A stretch of DNA of 64,000 bases from the NCBI RefSeq assembly GCF_012432095.1, contig NC_081173.1, forward strand, positions 18,202,498 to 18,266,497, in the 5' to 3' direction. This DNA is from Onychostoma macrolepis. Taxonomy: Eukaryota; Chordata; Actinopteri; Cypriniformes; Cyprinidae. Made by a program: the position numbers and the translations under genes. How positions within the stretch are numbered: position 1 is the stretch's first letter; each line of letters starts with the position of its first letter. Under the pieces are notes generated by a model. It had not been told where the DNA came from. It saw nothing but the letters and a program-made list of their open reading frames with translations, and searched no databases. Of this stretch, positions 46,132-58,735 are shown in pieces.

Positions 46132-49100
46132 ATGCATACTCTAAATATTTTATCACTGAATGTGAATGGTTTAAATTCGCTGTTAAACGAACCCGTGTGT
46201 TAGAATATTTACACCGTAAGTCTATTTCCTGTGCCCTAATTCAAGAGACGCATTTAAAACAAGCTGATGTGGCACGTTTTCAGAATAAATATTATAAATT
46301 AGTGGCTTTTTCCTGCGCTCAAAATAAAACTAAGGGGGTGCTTATCCTTGTTAATCGAAAGTTAAATTTAACAATTGAACACCTTGGTAGTGATGAGAAG
46401 GGTAGATTTGTGTTTATCCGATGCAAAATATATAATAATAGGTTAGCATTGGTCTCTATTTACGGTCCGAATGAGACAGACAGTGCGTTCCTTACACAGA
46501 TTTCAAAACATTACTTGAGCAGACTGACTGCCCATTAGTTGTGGGTGGGGATTTTAATGCTGTCATAAATCCTGCTTTAGATAAATCTCAATTTGATACA
46601 ACAGCCAATCCATCTTCTAAATTACTGAATAAATTTATCACGGAGCTCAACTTAATCGATCTTTGGAGAATTCAGAATACTAAAGCTAAGGACTTCACTT
46701 TTTTTTCTAATAGACATAAGACTTTCTCTAGGATAGACTACATATTTCTCAGCCCATCTTTAATTTCGTCGAATTCGTCCATCTCTATATTACCAATTTT
46801 ATTATCTGATCATTCTGCTGTGTTGTGCAGTGTTCCTCTCTCCGATGTTAAAGCCAAAGCCCTAGATGGCGCTTTAACATATCATTATTAAGTAATCAGA
46901 CTTTCATTACTTCATTAAAAGAATATATTAAGGAATTTCTTTAAATCAATATGCCCTCTGATGTGGATCCTCAAATAATGTGGGAATCGACTAAATGCGC
47001 CATACGAGGATTCTGTATATCTTTTTCTTCTACTCTTGCCAAAGCGAAAACTTACCAATTTACACAATTAGAAAATAAAATACAATCATTGCAAAACCTA
47101 CAAAACAACATTTTACTGAGCAACAGGCTACACAGTTGTCCTCTTTAAAAGAAGAATATGATTTACTTTCACACTCAAAGGCGGAATTTATTTTACATAG
47201 GACTAGGCAAAAATATTATTTTGAATCAGAGAGACCTAGTCATTTATTGGCCCTTAGGTTGAAAGAATGCGAGTCTAAGGCATATATTAGCGCAATAAAA
47301 TCATCGGATGATCAGGTCACCATGAATCCTGTGGCAATTAATGACATATTTAAAGGTTTTTACATGAATCTGTATAAAGCCGAAACAGATTTTGATGAAC
47401 CAATTTGTAAGCAGTATTTAGATAAATTGGAACTGCCTCGGATCTCACAGATGGATAAAGAATCTTTGGAGGCCCCATTAAGTTTGGAGGAGCTTCACGT
47501 CTCTCTAAAAAGCCTTCAAAAGGGCAAATCGCCAGGTCTAGATGGTCCCCCCCGGAATTATATTTAGAAATTTGGGATTTGGTAGGGACACTTATGCTTA
47601 ATTCATTTAATTTTGCGATTGAACATGGGGTTTTCATAGAGATCAAAAACATCACTGATTTCATTACTTCTTAAAAAGGAAAGACCCATTAGATTGTTCC
47701 AGCTACAGACCGATTTCGCTTATCCCATGTGATCTTAAAATCTATGCTAAAGTTTTTGCTTTTCGTATGGAGAAGGTAATTCATAGTCTGATCAAGGAGG
47801 AACAAACTGGTTTCATCAAGGCGCAATGCATCTGACAATATCGTCGACTCCTTCATATTCTGGACTTTGCAGACTCCCACCCGACCCCTTGTGCGGTCTT
47901 TTCACTTGATGCAGAAAAAGCCTTTGACAGGCTAGAGTGGAATTATATGTGGGCAGTTCTGCAATGTTTCGCTTCGGCGAACACTTCATTTCTATGATTA
48001 AGACATTATACCACTTACCTGCAGCATCAGTCATAACTGGTAATATTATTTCCCCGTTCCCTTTGCAGCGGGAACAAGGCAGGGATGTCCGCTTTCACCC
48101 TTATTGTTTTGTCTATCTCTTGAACCCTTAGCACAAGCCATCAGGAAATCTGAAGTATCGATTAAGATTCATGATCATAATCATAGTATTTCGTTATACA
48201 CTGATGATATTATTCTATATTTAGACCACTTTGACGTTTCAGTCTCTAGTGTAATTAAGGAATTTGATAATTTTAGTAGCTTATCAGGATATAAAATAAA
48301 TTGGAGCAAATCTGCTTTAATGCCAATTAACAATGTTAAAGTCAATTCTTCTATTCCTCATTTATCCCTATTAAGGAATCTTTCATCTATTTGGGCATTA
48401 CCATATATAAAAACATTCATAAGATTGCCAGAGACAATTTTAATAATATCTTAGTTAAAGTCAAAATGACATTCAAAGATGGAAGAATCTTAAAGTCTCT
48501 CTTCAAGGAAGAATTTCCACTGTTAAGATGAATTTGTTACCTCGATTTAATTTTTTTCTCTATGCTACCACTTTCTCCCCTCCAGGTTATTTTAAGGAGA
48601 TTAACTCCATAATTTCTAAATTTATCTGGAATGATAAATGCCCCAGAATTAAACTTACCACATTACAACATCCTAATAGCGCAGGAGGACTGGCTGTACC
48701 AAATTTTGAACTGTATTATTGGTCGTTCCAGCTTAAGGCTCTTCATAATTGGGTTGATCCTCAATCTACAGTTTCTTGGAGAGTGATTGAAGCTGACAAG
48801 GTTAAACCAAATAGACTCCAAGATATGTTATTTACTGGCACAGGAAAAAAAGGGGATAAGTATAAATTTGGTCCGGTTGTGGCCAACTCTATTAAAATCT
48901 GGAAAACGGTGGAACGTCGGATAGGAGGAACCTTCAAATTTTGTAATAGTACACCTTTATGGCACAATTTTAATTTTGTATGCGGAAATCGTCCATTTGT
49001 CCAACCCTCTTGGTCCTCTTTGGGTGTAAACACATGCGGTGATATATATGATAACCAGGGCCTATGTTCATTTCAGACATTAAGAACCAAATTTTGTCTA

Positions 49101-49868
49101 CCAGCATCCGCATATTTTGTCTTTCTTCAGTTACGTTCTGCTCTCAAAGCGTATGGAGTTCCTTGGGCATCTCCCATCTCCTCTCATCCTATGCAAGATT
49201 GGATTGCACCATCTGTTGGTCGGCCGTCTGTTTCTTTAATATATAATAAGATTATTGATTGCGTTACAAAACCTCTTTCTATTCAAACTATTTGGAATAG
49301 GGAGTTATCTGACCTTAATTTATCTGTCGACTGGGAGAGAGTGTGGTCTAATCTCAGTTTAACATCTAAAAATCTGGCTCATCGTCTTATTCACTTCAAA
49401 GTCATTCATAGAGCATACATAACTCCTTACAAAAGATTTAAAATGAAACTACAACCGAATCTCAACTGCCATATATGTAATACTACATCATCAGGTACTT
49501 TTCTGCATATGTTTTGGGAATGTCCTGTCGTCATCAGTCTATGGACACATGTAAACCTGGTTTTATCATCCTTATTGCAAATGGATTGGTCTGTTAATCC
49601 AAGTTTGTGTCTTCTTAATGATGATTCTGATCTCTGTATAACCTCAATGCAAAAGAGAATGATGTTTGCTGGTTTTACAGCTGCGAAGAAGACAATAATA
49701 CAAAACTGGTTTACACCGCACATGTGTGGAAAAACATATTGGATCCGTAGTCTCCTGCACATAGTGGCTTGTGAATGTACAACAGCACGAATCAATGGGG
49801 CCAAGCCTTCTACCATCGATGCTTGGCAGTGCTTTCTTTTTGATATACGTGACTGTATAAAGGAGTGA
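46132..49868 (+). pseudogene. LINE ORF2: endonuclease and reverse transcriptase, broken
   Basis: ORF2 nicks target DNA and reverse-transcribes the element RNA at the nick. The AP endonuclease begins MHTLNILSLNVNGLN (46132), then a one-base loss. QETHLKQADVARF (about 46240), GGDFNAVINP (46544), SRIDYIFLSP (46732) and LSDHSAVL (46805) keep the catalytic Glu, Asp/Asn and His residues. Reverse transcriptase motifs follow: KGKSPGLDG (47521), FSLDAEKAFDRLEW (47898; first Asp), GTRQGCPLSPLLF (48070) and SLYTDDIIL (48191; YTDD instead of the usual YADD). The intact 446-codon end (48528-49868) holds CHICNTTSSGTFLHMFWECP (about 49470), a CCHC-type knuckle. Frameshifts or stops occur near 46172, 46530, 46890, 47140, the C-run at 47547 (frame lost after GPP), about 47640, 47830, 47960 and 48400. 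Confidence 0.85.
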
Positions 49869-49964
49869 CTTTTGTGTTTTTCTTGCCTTTCCCTCTTTCC
49901 CTCCATTTGATTGGACTTTGAGATATTGAGTATGTGTCTGTTGTTGTTTTTTATTTTATTTTTA

Positions 49965-49997
<33 letters not shown>

Positions 49998-50295
49998 TTG
50001 GATGTTGTGTATAAAAAATAAATAAAAATGTTGATAACAAAAAAAAAAAAAAAAAATTAATTAATTAAATAAAAATAAAAAACGAGGAAAAAAAAAATCA
50101 CATGTACAGTATATAAGTATTCACAGCCTTTGCCATGACACTCAAAATTAAGCTCAGGTGCATCCTGTTTCCACTGATCATCCTTGAGATGTTTCTACAA
50201 CTTGACTGGAGTCCATCTATGGTAAATTATGTTGATTGGACATGATTTGAAAAGGCACACACCTGTCTATATAAGGTCCCACAGTTAACAGTACA

Positions 50296-51228
50296 ATTGT
50301 CTGTAGACCTCTGAGGAAGGATTGTATCGATGCACAGATCTGGGGAAGGGTACAGAACAATTTCTGCAGCACTGAAGGTTTACAGAAGCATGTAGTCTCT
50401 GTTAACGTAATAGATGAAGTTTGAAACAACCAGGACTCGAAAATTCAAGGAATTGTGCTGGCCTCCTGGCCAAACTGAGCAATTGATGGAGAAGGGCCTT
50501 GTCTAGACTGGTGACCAAGAACCTGATGGTCACTTTAGTCAAGCTCCATGATCATATATGCAGATGGGAGAAACCTGCAGAAAGACAAACATCACTGCAA
50601 CACTCCATTGATCTGGGCTTTATGGCAAACTCAATCCTCTCCTCGGTGAAGACACATGAAAACACGCTTGGAATTTGCACAAAAACACCAAAAGGACCCT
50701 CAGACTCTGAGAAACAAGATGCTCTGGTATGATGAACCTCAATTCTAAGTATCATGTTTGAAGTAAAGCAGCTCTGCTCATCACCTGCAGAGTACCATCC
50801 CAAAAGTGAAGTGTGCTGGTAGCAGCCTCATGCTGTGGGGGTGTTTTTCAGCAGCAGGGACTGAGGGACTCGTCAGAATAGAAGAAAATCTCAATGCACC
50901 AAAATATTGAGAGCCTCAATGAAAGCCTCGTCCAGAGCATTCAGAATCAGACAGGACAATGACCCTAAGCACACAGCAAGAGTGGACAACTCTGTGGATG
51001 TCCTTGAGTGGCCCAGACACAGCCTGGGATTGAACCCAATCAAATATTTCTGGAGAAATCTGAAAATGTGCATCTGCCCCCATCCAACTCATGCCAGAGC
51101 TTGAGAGGTGAAGAGGCAAGGAGAAAAATGGCAGATAATGCCCAATGATTATGATCAAAGCTTGTCGCATCATACCCAAAAAGGTTGGAGGCTGTAATTG
51201 GTGACAAGGGTGCTTCAACAAAGTATCG
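50296..51228 (+). pseudogene. Tc1 transposase, decayed, catalytic Glu lost
   Basis: Remnant of the transposase of the 45174-51427 Tc1. From about 50296 the codons read as LSVDL-stop-GRIVSMHRSG and continue in shifting frames. The catalytic section at 50907-51104 reads RIRQDNDPKHTA, then NSVDVLEWPRHSLGLNPIKYFW. The second Asp is kept, but the Glu of the usual PIE/HLW stretch is Lys, and several residues between are deleted, so the 34-residue spacing is gone. The end reads GASTKYRAKAVST with the normal stop (TGA) changed to CGA. Older decay than the other copies. Confidence 0.75.
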
Positions 51229-51537
51229 AGCAAAGGCTGTAAGTACTTATGTACACTTTTTTTTTTTTATGAATTGCAAAGATTTCAAACAAACTACTTT
51301 CACGTTGTCAGTATGGGGTATTGTTTGTAGAATTGAGGAAAATTAATTTAATCCATTTTGCAATAAGGCTATAACATAACAAAATGTGGAAAAAGTGAAG
51401 CGCTGTGAATACTTTCCGGATGCACTGTAACTTTAAATTTCTCCAAATCTGTTCTGATGAACAAAAACACATTCTTGGATGGCCTGAGGATGAGTACATT
51501 TTCAGCAACTTCATTTCTGGGTGAACTATAGCTTTAA

Positions 51538-52250
51538 GGAAAAAACTATTTCAAAAATAAAATGCATTTTATACAAGGTTATATAGGAGCATACTCTAAG
51601 CATACATGTCACTTGCCATGCATGTAATTTGCTTTGATGCTTTCATCCCAAATTAAATTAAAGGAAATACATGAACAGCGAAGTCCAGGCAAAAAATGCA
51701 ATGGTCGATTTCCATGACAGAAATATATGGTGACGTATGAGCAGCATGAATATTCTAGAGACTGTTCATGGGTGAGTAGACACAATCCTCACGTCACATT
51801 CCGTACAGCTGCGCTCTAATTGTACCACTGTTCAACAACATGTGGCTCCATTACAAATTCATGGAAAACTGTTTTATCATACTCCGCATGTGTGATAATT
51901 GCTACGTCACATTGTGCAAAGCTTGAAGTGGAATGACCCAAGGTGTTCTGAAATGGGTTCACTCCATCTACTGAAGTTTCAAGAGGCATTCAAACCACAA
52001 GAATGGGGACCTGTGAGGGTCCTTCAGGAAATTGCACCCAGCCTCTGAAGAGATGTTATAGGTGATGCATACTTTAAAATTCTGCTCTCACACTCCAGAT
52101 TTCATAGTTCAGTCTAAAAGACCGCACAAACTAGGGCTCAACGATAAAGATTTTTCTACAGACCAAGTTCACATTTTTACATGGCCTGGTGAAATTTTCA
52201 CCGGCCTGAAAGAAGGGGAAAATTGCTTAATTTTATTTATTTACTTATAT
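51538..52250. other. Non-coding stretch, nothing recognised
   Basis: AT-rich, non-repeat-like sequence. No coding signal. It ends at a TAA-type microsatellite. Confidence 0.4.
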
Positions 52251-52252
52251 TT

Positions 52253-52289
52253 TATAATAATAATAATTATTATTATTATTATTATTATA
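52253..52289. repeat. (ATT)n microsatellite
   Basis: Trinucleotide ATA/ATT tract; its translation gives a poly-Ile frame. Confidence 0.95.
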
Positions 52290-52825
52290 CTATAAATGCT
52301 ATACACAGCTTTTTTGCCGTTTTGTGTTTCTTTACAAAACAAATGCACAACAAACTGTTTTAAAACAAAGTCAGCATTTGGTACCATGAAAAATAAAACT
52401 GAGTAAACCCAACAAAAGTTTATTTTTGAATATTGAGTTGTGATTTATGAGTAATGTAAACCTATTTCATTTGAATCCACTAAAAATAGCATCACTATTA
52501 GCTAGCAATAATTCACCTACATGTGCTAACATAAGGCTCTATTCTTCACCACAATGTTTACCCACCAAAATGGAAACAGAAACCCCTATATATTCTGACA
52601 TAAGACATACAGGTGACATACTTTTCAAACAGATATCTTCCAAGATTAATGTTGCATAAAAACACACAAAATAACTTAATTTCAACATTTGCTCTAAAAT
52701 CAAGTTTCCTCTCTTTCCTCTCCTCTGCTGTTGTTAAAGATGAAGAATACTGACACTGAATGAGTCATAACTGTATTTCTTGAAAATGATCATTATAAGT
52801 TCTCAAACATTTTGATTGAAATATT

Positions 52826-53190
52826 AAAAGGATAGTTCATCCAAAAATGAAAATGTGATGTTTATCTGCTCACCCCCAGGGCATCCAAGATGTAGGTGAC
52901 TTTGTTTCTTCAGTAGAACACAAACGAAGATTTTTAACTCAAACCGTTGCAGTCTGTCAGTCATATAATGCCCGTCAATGGGCACACAATCTTTGAGAGA
53001 GAAAAAAAACATGCACACACAAATCCAAATTAAACCTTGTGGCTCGTGACGATACATTGATGTCCTAAGACACGAAACGATCGGTTTGTGCGCGAGACTG
53101 AACAGTATTTATATCATTTTTTACCTCTGATAAACCTCAATGTCCGACTGTCACAACATCCGGTGCGTGACGCGTCAACCTGCTCTGGCA
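52826..53190 (+). repeat. AGTTCATCCAAAAATGAAAATG-type cyprinid repeat, partial
   Basis: Starts AAAAGGATAGTTCATCCAAA, continues CTCACCCCCAGGGCATCCAA and GTGGCTCGTGACGATACATT, and ends in CpG-containing text near CCGGTGCGTGACGCGTCAAC. The wording matches a common cyprinid DNA repeat. The right inverted end is missing. Confidence 0.6.
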
Positions 53191-53234
53191 CATGGTCACA
53201 GGTCCAATTTTCTGGCACAGAGAGCTTATTAAAT

Positions 53235-53425
53235 CACGAAAACGATTATTTATTTTTGCTAATTTTATTTTCGTTAGTTTTTCCGTTACTGTTGTTAGTT
53301 TCGTTTAGTTTTAGTTTTTCATTTATTTAAAAATTTTAATTTTATTTCAGTTTACGAAAATGTTTTTTGACCAATAGTTTTAGTCTTAGTTTCAGTTTTC
53401 GTTTACGAAAATAACCTTGCTCAGA
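53235..53425 (+). repeat. TTTTCGTTTAGTTTTAG-type dispersed repeat
   Basis: T-rich sequence with recurring TTAGTTTCGTTT / TTTACGAAAAT words, ending ACGAAAATAACCTTGCTC. This is a familiar cyprinid interspersed repeat, with no coding capacity. Confidence 0.55.
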
Positions 53426-53532
53426 ATACCAAAAAAAGTTTAGACTGATAACTAACCCTCTAACTAATTAGCCTGACAACTCTAACCCTACACAACATTA
53501 CCCAATAACAGCAAACCTTCGTAGAGGGCTAA

Positions 53533-53754
53533 GGCTGATGATACACGGGGCAACATTTTGAGCAATTTTGCCGGGCAACTTTTTTTGAGCAATGTTCTTA
53601 GGCACTTTCCCATTGAGAATGGGTAACACATTTCTATCTGGACATTTTAGATCGGTCATGGGCCCTGTGTCTCACCTGGTTGCCCATTTATGGCAACATT
53701 TTCCAAAACTGCCCTCCAACATTGCTCAAAAAGTTGCCCAGTGTATCATCAGCC
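53533..53754. mobile_element. 222-bp foldback MITE
   Basis: The left end GGCTGATGATACACGGGGCA and the right end, reverse-complemented GGCTGATGATACACTGGGCA, continue as inverted copies for about 45 bp (TTGAGCAAT words). No coding capacity. The target duplication is unclear. Confidence 0.7.
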
Positions 53755-54504
53755 TGAGAGGTGGCATGACAGCAACATAGAGTAAATCCAGCATTGGCCC
53801 ATCTGAGCAAGTGACGGTTCTGTCAACAAGCCTGAACCAGCCTCAAGCTCATCATTGAGCCCTGTAAAAAAAAAAGAAAAAGAAAAAAAAAATCCCCAAA
53901 ATGCTGACTCCAAGCGTTCATCTTCACTTTATAGATGTGAATGTCATACCCTATCTGGCTAGGTGGGAAGTAAAATAAGACAGGAGCACTGTTCATCTGG
54001 CATTCTGCTGCCCTGGCACCTGTGGGAAAAGCAATCTGGCATCCCTCCATCACCACCTCTCCCCTCCTGTCCCGGGTGTAAAAAGGTGTTGTCCACTAGT
54101 TGAACCTTGCCCACAGCACACAGTCAGAGGTGACGTGACAGATGGAAAAAAGCTGTTTATTTGGCTTGTGCTCAGTTTTTGAACTGACAGGTAAAACCTG
54201 GCCCTGCTTCCATGCTCCTGACAGATGTGGCCATTAGTTCTAACACACTAGCATACCAACCAGTTTAGAGTGGCAACATTTCACTGACTGAGGAGTGAGG
54301 GAGCGCTGATTGGAGTCAGACTCACAGTGCTAAACTCCCTCACTGACAACAACAGGAAAAAGCTCTAGACTTTCACTGAAACCAATGATTATGCTCATTT
54401 GGCTGTCCTTTTCAGACCTAATGAATCAATAAATGGAGGCAGTATTCTTCTGGAAGGGAGCAGTGAAGAATTATAGTCTCAAATGCATCCCAGTATAAAA
54501 CCAT

Positions 54505-54830
54505 GTCTTAAAGGGACAGTTCACCCAAAAATGAGAATTCTTTCATTATTTATTCACCTTATGTTGCTCCAAACACCTTTGCTATTATTTTAAAAGTTTA
54601 TATATTAACAGATAATAATAATAATAATAATAATAAATTAACTATTCAATTTGAATATTTTTTAAAATGTAATTTATTCCTGTGATGGCAAAGCTGAATT
54701 TTCAGCATCATTACTCCAGTCTTCAGTGTCACATGATCCTTCAGAAAACATTCTAATATGCTGATTTGCTCCTCCAGAAACATTTCTTATTATTAATGTT
54801 AAACACGGTTGTAGTGATTAGTCACTAAAC
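54505..54830 (+). repeat. Two dispersed-repeat fragments joined by (AAT)n
   Basis: 54505-54560 reads AAAGGGACAGTTCACCCAAA, the end of the AGTTCACCC family. After an AAT tract (54612-54636) comes TTATTCCTGTGATGGCAAAG...CAGTGTCACATGATCCTTCA, the core of the family seen at 9.1 kb. Both are truncated. Confidence 0.6.
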
Positions 54831-54839
54831 ACAAACATT

Positions 54840-56950
54840 TTGTTGTGACAAATCATTTGGAACCATACTTCTACAATAAACACTTTATTTTCTGTAACTA
54901 CAATATTTAGAATAGAATACTTTGAAATATTTTAGTGGCTAAAATATTATTCAAATTCATGTTTCCAAAAAGAAAAAAACAACAACAACTAACATCTGTA
55001 CTGTATAAGCGGGTCATACTTTCTTCCAGATGTTAACACTATTTCTACATCTATTTACAAAACAAATCACCCTGTGGACATGAAAATATGTGTCACAGAC
55101 TAGGCAGACTTAGACTAAACAAAACCCAACAATGGGGATGAGTAATTCAGTGATTCACATAGATGGTCTACATCAGTGACACAGCACCAGCGGTTGGCAG
55201 AAGCATTAAGCTGACTTTTTATGGTTCAGAGCGCAGGGCACCTGCTTCCTACGGAGATTTCTTCAAGGCATGTTTGTACACAAAATGACCAGTCGTCTTA
55301 AAGACCATTGGGTGAATCATAAGGTTTAAGAGATCTGAGCCTCCAGGCTACCGCAGCCTTGGACACATCACAGACCAAACATGCTCCACTTTCACACTGT
55401 CCTCCAACACAAGTAATATACCATTTTCCAAAAGAAAACATTTATTTAAATAGACATGCTTTTACATTTTGTCTAATATTCTAAAACTCGTCACAATTGA
55501 GTTTTCACAATTGATTCTGTTAATAAAAAGAGTATAAATTCAACTCATTACCACTAAATACACATGTAAACTACTGTACACATTAACAATTTACAAAGAG
55601 AATAACATGAAATAGCCACATTCTTTCAGCACCAAACAACTTACGGTTTCCTGTCCCACAAGTCACTTAATGCTCTAAAAGATTATGATTCTGTTTTTAG
55701 AAACAGACTAGAGTAAACTAATTTCACAATGGATTCCAAGATTTTCTATTTCATCACACATCTGTTCAAATCTTTGTGGAAGTTAACGCTGGATCCTGCT
55801 GTGAGGAAAATGACCTCCTTTGACCAAATGTAATAACCTGTCAAAAAATGACTACTTGCTTAAGTATTAGAAAAGGTCAAAGGAAAATTGAAATAACAGG
55901 AAGTAACATTTCTTCTTCATGTCAAATTTAATTGCTCAAATGTCCCAGTGCTCCCCCTTGTGTACGTTTTATAAATGTAGAGATACACACACACACACAC
56001 TTACTTTTATTAACAATTAAAATTATTACTTTTATTAAAAATATAAAGTATATACGAGTATAAATGAGGTTAAAGAAGTAAAGATCACCTTGCTTGAAGA
56101 TATTGTGTAAAATTCCTACTGTAAATATATCAAAATTTATTTTTGATTCGTAATATGCATTGCTAAGAACTTCATTTGGACAACTTTAAAGGCGATTTTC
56201 TCAGTATTTTGATTTTTATTTTTCTCAGAGTCCAGATTTTCAAATAGTTGTATCTCAGTCAAATATTGTCCTATCCTAACAACCATACATCAATGGAAAG
56301 CTTATTAGGTGATGTATAAATCTCAATTTCAAAAAAATGTACCCTTATAACTGGTTTTGTAGTCCAGGGTCACGAATTCTTAAAACATTTTCAAATAGAA
56401 CATATTGAGGTATATGGTAAATTTTAAATGGCCATCAATGGAGAAAGATGCTATAACAGGGGACAACCGGATTGTGCTAACTTGATAAACCTTAACCCCT
56501 TGATTTCAACACAATTACATTGATAAAGTTTGTCACCAGTTAACATCAATGTTGATTACCCAATCAAGTCAGACCCAGCATAATTGAGTCTTAAGGCAGC
56601 ATAGACAATGCGTTTTACAATGCACCAGCCCTAAAAGGACCAGGAAAAATAGGTGTTTGGTTCTTTACACCAGTGTCATTTCCATATCTGTGCAGTTTTG
56701 CATGGTCTGCATGCAATTTAGGCATAAAGAGGAGTCATTACCACCAAATGAGCAGCATTTGCATACCAAGAATGGCTTAAGGTGCTTGTTTTTATGCAGC
56801 TCTCTATCATTTCCTGTAATTGAAGACAAGCTTGCCATTTTCTTCTCATTTACAAGATAATTTGATGGAAGGCAAATGTTATCATTTGGTGGTGGTGGTG
56901 GGGGGGGGGGCATCGCATCTGTTTGCTTTTTGCGCAATTTTCCAGCATGG
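54840..56950. other. Non-coding stretch, no gene seen
   Basis: AT-rich; short (CA)n at about 55985-56002; G-run with GGTGGT units at 56889-56910. The 96-codon minus frame at 56665-56955 is poly-Pro plus unrelated text and has no domain. A moderately complex patch lies at 55140-55420. Confidence 0.4.
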
Positions 56951-56959
56951 CCCATCGTT

Positions 56960-57330
56960 TACTGTGACAGCAAGACCTCACGCAATAAAAGAAATGCCAA
57001 TGAAAAGAAAAGTAAAAGAAATAATCTGCCAGTACGCCTGGCTATGTGTCTCTAATTACCTTGGAAATCAAGTCAATACGGAATTAGTATGCAGATAGCC
57101 ACAAGGATGAGACGCCACTTACACTGGCCTGATCAAAAGCTGGTTGTGCTGTGAAAGTAATTCACGTTGAAATGCATATGCAAGAGGTAATCAAGGGCTA
57201 CTACACCAGCATAAAGCATCGAGAGCAACAATTACAAGCACAGAAGGCTGACGAGGTCTAATTCGGCAAAGCAATTGATACAAGTTTCCTTAATTAACAA
57301 TCACAAATGAGACACAGAACAGTGAGACAA
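56960..57330. other. Candidate conserved non-coding block
   Basis: Complex non-repeat sequence such as GAAATGCATATGCAAGAGGT and TTTCCTTAATTAACAATCAC, with palindromic ATGCATAT and TTAATTAA words. Possible enhancer; composition only. Confidence 0.35.
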
Positions 57331-57339
57331 ATTGATTTC

Positions 57340-58735
57340 TAAAGAGGTATTTGAATAGTGATTGTGAATGGGTCGACCGTTTTATATTTGAATTTGTAAG
57401 AAAGATGTCAATGACCCAAGACGAACCGGTTCAGGATCGTTCAGTCTAGCCCATGTATTTCCATCTATCTCGAGATTGAAACATTCTGGATCCATTACTC
57501 TGCACCAGAGCCAGTGCTCATTTCATTTCTGTCTCGTGTCTTTGATTGGATATAATGACTCTGAAATCTCAACACGATAAGAAAGGAGAATGTAGACGCC
57601 TCAACTCAGCAGAGAGTGTATGGGGAATTGTTAAGACCGTGATTATTGGTGCGTTCCTGGCATTTTTTTTCTTTTTTTTTTTCTTTCATTTCCTTTGTTG
57701 TCGGTATAGAAAAATCACAATGTCTCATTAACACCTACAATATGCCATACCAACACAATGTGTGATAACACCTTACATAATTTAACCGAACACTGAATAA
57801 TTTGACTGCTTTGCATCTGTTGTGTGCTTAATAACACCGCAGGAAACATTATGGACAGTGAAATATGCATTCACGTTCATCCTGATTTAATCGTTAATAA
57901 GCTTAACTTGTTCATTAGATAAGTCCTTAGTAGACAAGTTTCCTGTACAGACGCATTAAGAGGTTTAGAGAAGAAATCTTTTTTTTTTCTTCTTCTTTCT
58001 TTTTTTAAAATGCTACAACTTCATCCTAAAAAATAATTTCAAAAATCATATACATATTACAGGTTTTAATTAATTAAAAAAAAAATTCTATGTGGTTTCA
58101 GATATTGGACCCATTGTATATGTGGTCAACTAGAATATTCTGGGTTCAATAGAAATTAAGCTCAATCAACAGCACTTTTAACAATGTTGATTACCATAAA
58201 AAAGTATTCAAAATAATTACAAAATAATTAATTTTAATCTGGTTTACAGATAGTAACGGAGTAAATTGGTGGTGTAAAACCATAAATATTAAAATACTCA
58301 ATAATAAGTCTGTGTTAACATGATTTTATTGTGACAAACACACACACACACGTGTAATCCCGTTTCAAACACATTTGCATCGGTAAAAACCTATTTATTT
58401 ATATATAATGACTAGTGGATGACCAATAATCTGTAACCAATATTTTATATGTAGATTGATTTCTCCTCTCGAAACTGTTTCTCAAGCGCGTTCTCTCATC
58501 ACCGCTGCGCGTGAATATGACGAATCACAACAACACTACGGAGACCTGAGGAAAAGCGGGGATTAAAGTCCAAAACCTGACTTGAAATAACTTAACAAAT
58601 CAATGGGGACTAAAGCGGTTATAAACGACCATGTAAATTCACACAATCTCACTAATTTGTCCAGCTTATTCTTAATCAGCCCTAAATGTCGAACATGGAT
58701 CAAATCGATCCACCATGGCAAACAGCGAATATATA
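57340..58735. other. Non-coding stretch, nothing firmly recognised
   Basis: T-rich runs at 57661-57692 and 57978-58002. A CpG-containing patch at about 58480-58560 (AAGCGCGTTCTCTCATCACC) and the text up to the Tc1 may belong to an older repeat that resumes after 60282, but I cannot identify it. Confidence 0.35.

Larger units (their letters stand above)
45336..50053 (+). mobile_element. L1-like LINE retrotransposon, nearly complete, inactivated
   Basis: The 4.7-kb element is bounded by AAATTAATT on both sides (45327-45335 and 50054-50062). It begins GGGGGATCACGTGACCC, a plausible complete 5' end, and ends in a (TTTA)n-rich 3' UTR, ATAAAAATGTTGATAAC and poly-A. It has a 116-bp leader, a short ORF1 and a long ORF2 with AP endonuclease, reverse transcriptase and a C-terminal zinc-knuckle-like motif. 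This domain order with a poly-A tail fits the L1/Tx1 group. Multiple frameshifts in ORF2 mean it cannot move now. Confidence 0.85.
45174..51427 (+). mobile_element. Tc1-like transposon (family E), split by a LINE
   Basis: Flanked by TA (45172-45173 and 51428-51429). The ends begin CAGTGCATCCAGGAAGTATT (left) and CAGTGCATCCGGAAAGTATT (right, reverse-complemented), with inverted repeats of about 150-180 bp. Without the LINE the copy is about 1.5 kb. The LINE entered the left inverted repeat near 45335. The transposase on the plus strand is heavily decayed. Confidence 0.85.
45020..51537. mobile_element. Short inverted-repeat element hosting a Tc1 that hosts a LINE
   Basis: The left end contains AATTAACCCAGAAATAAAAA and TTGCTGAAAATTTACTCACC. 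The right end, reverse-complemented, contains TAGTTCACCCAGAAATGAAG and TTGCTGAAAATGTACTCATC. These are the inverted ends of a cyprinid repeat of about 270 bp once the nested DNA is excluded. Body text (CACCCATTCACTGCAGAGGA; CTTGGATGGCCTGAGGATGA) lies on either side of the inserted Tc1. Non-coding by itself. Outer limits are uncertain by about 10 bp. Confidence 0.7.

Noticed and set aside
49427..49906. 159-codon minus frame
   Set aside because: Lies entirely opposite the LINE ORF2 C-terminus; no independent domain.
56665..56955. 96-codon frame with poly-proline
   Set aside because: The proline run is the reverse of a GGT/G-run; the rest lacks any domain.
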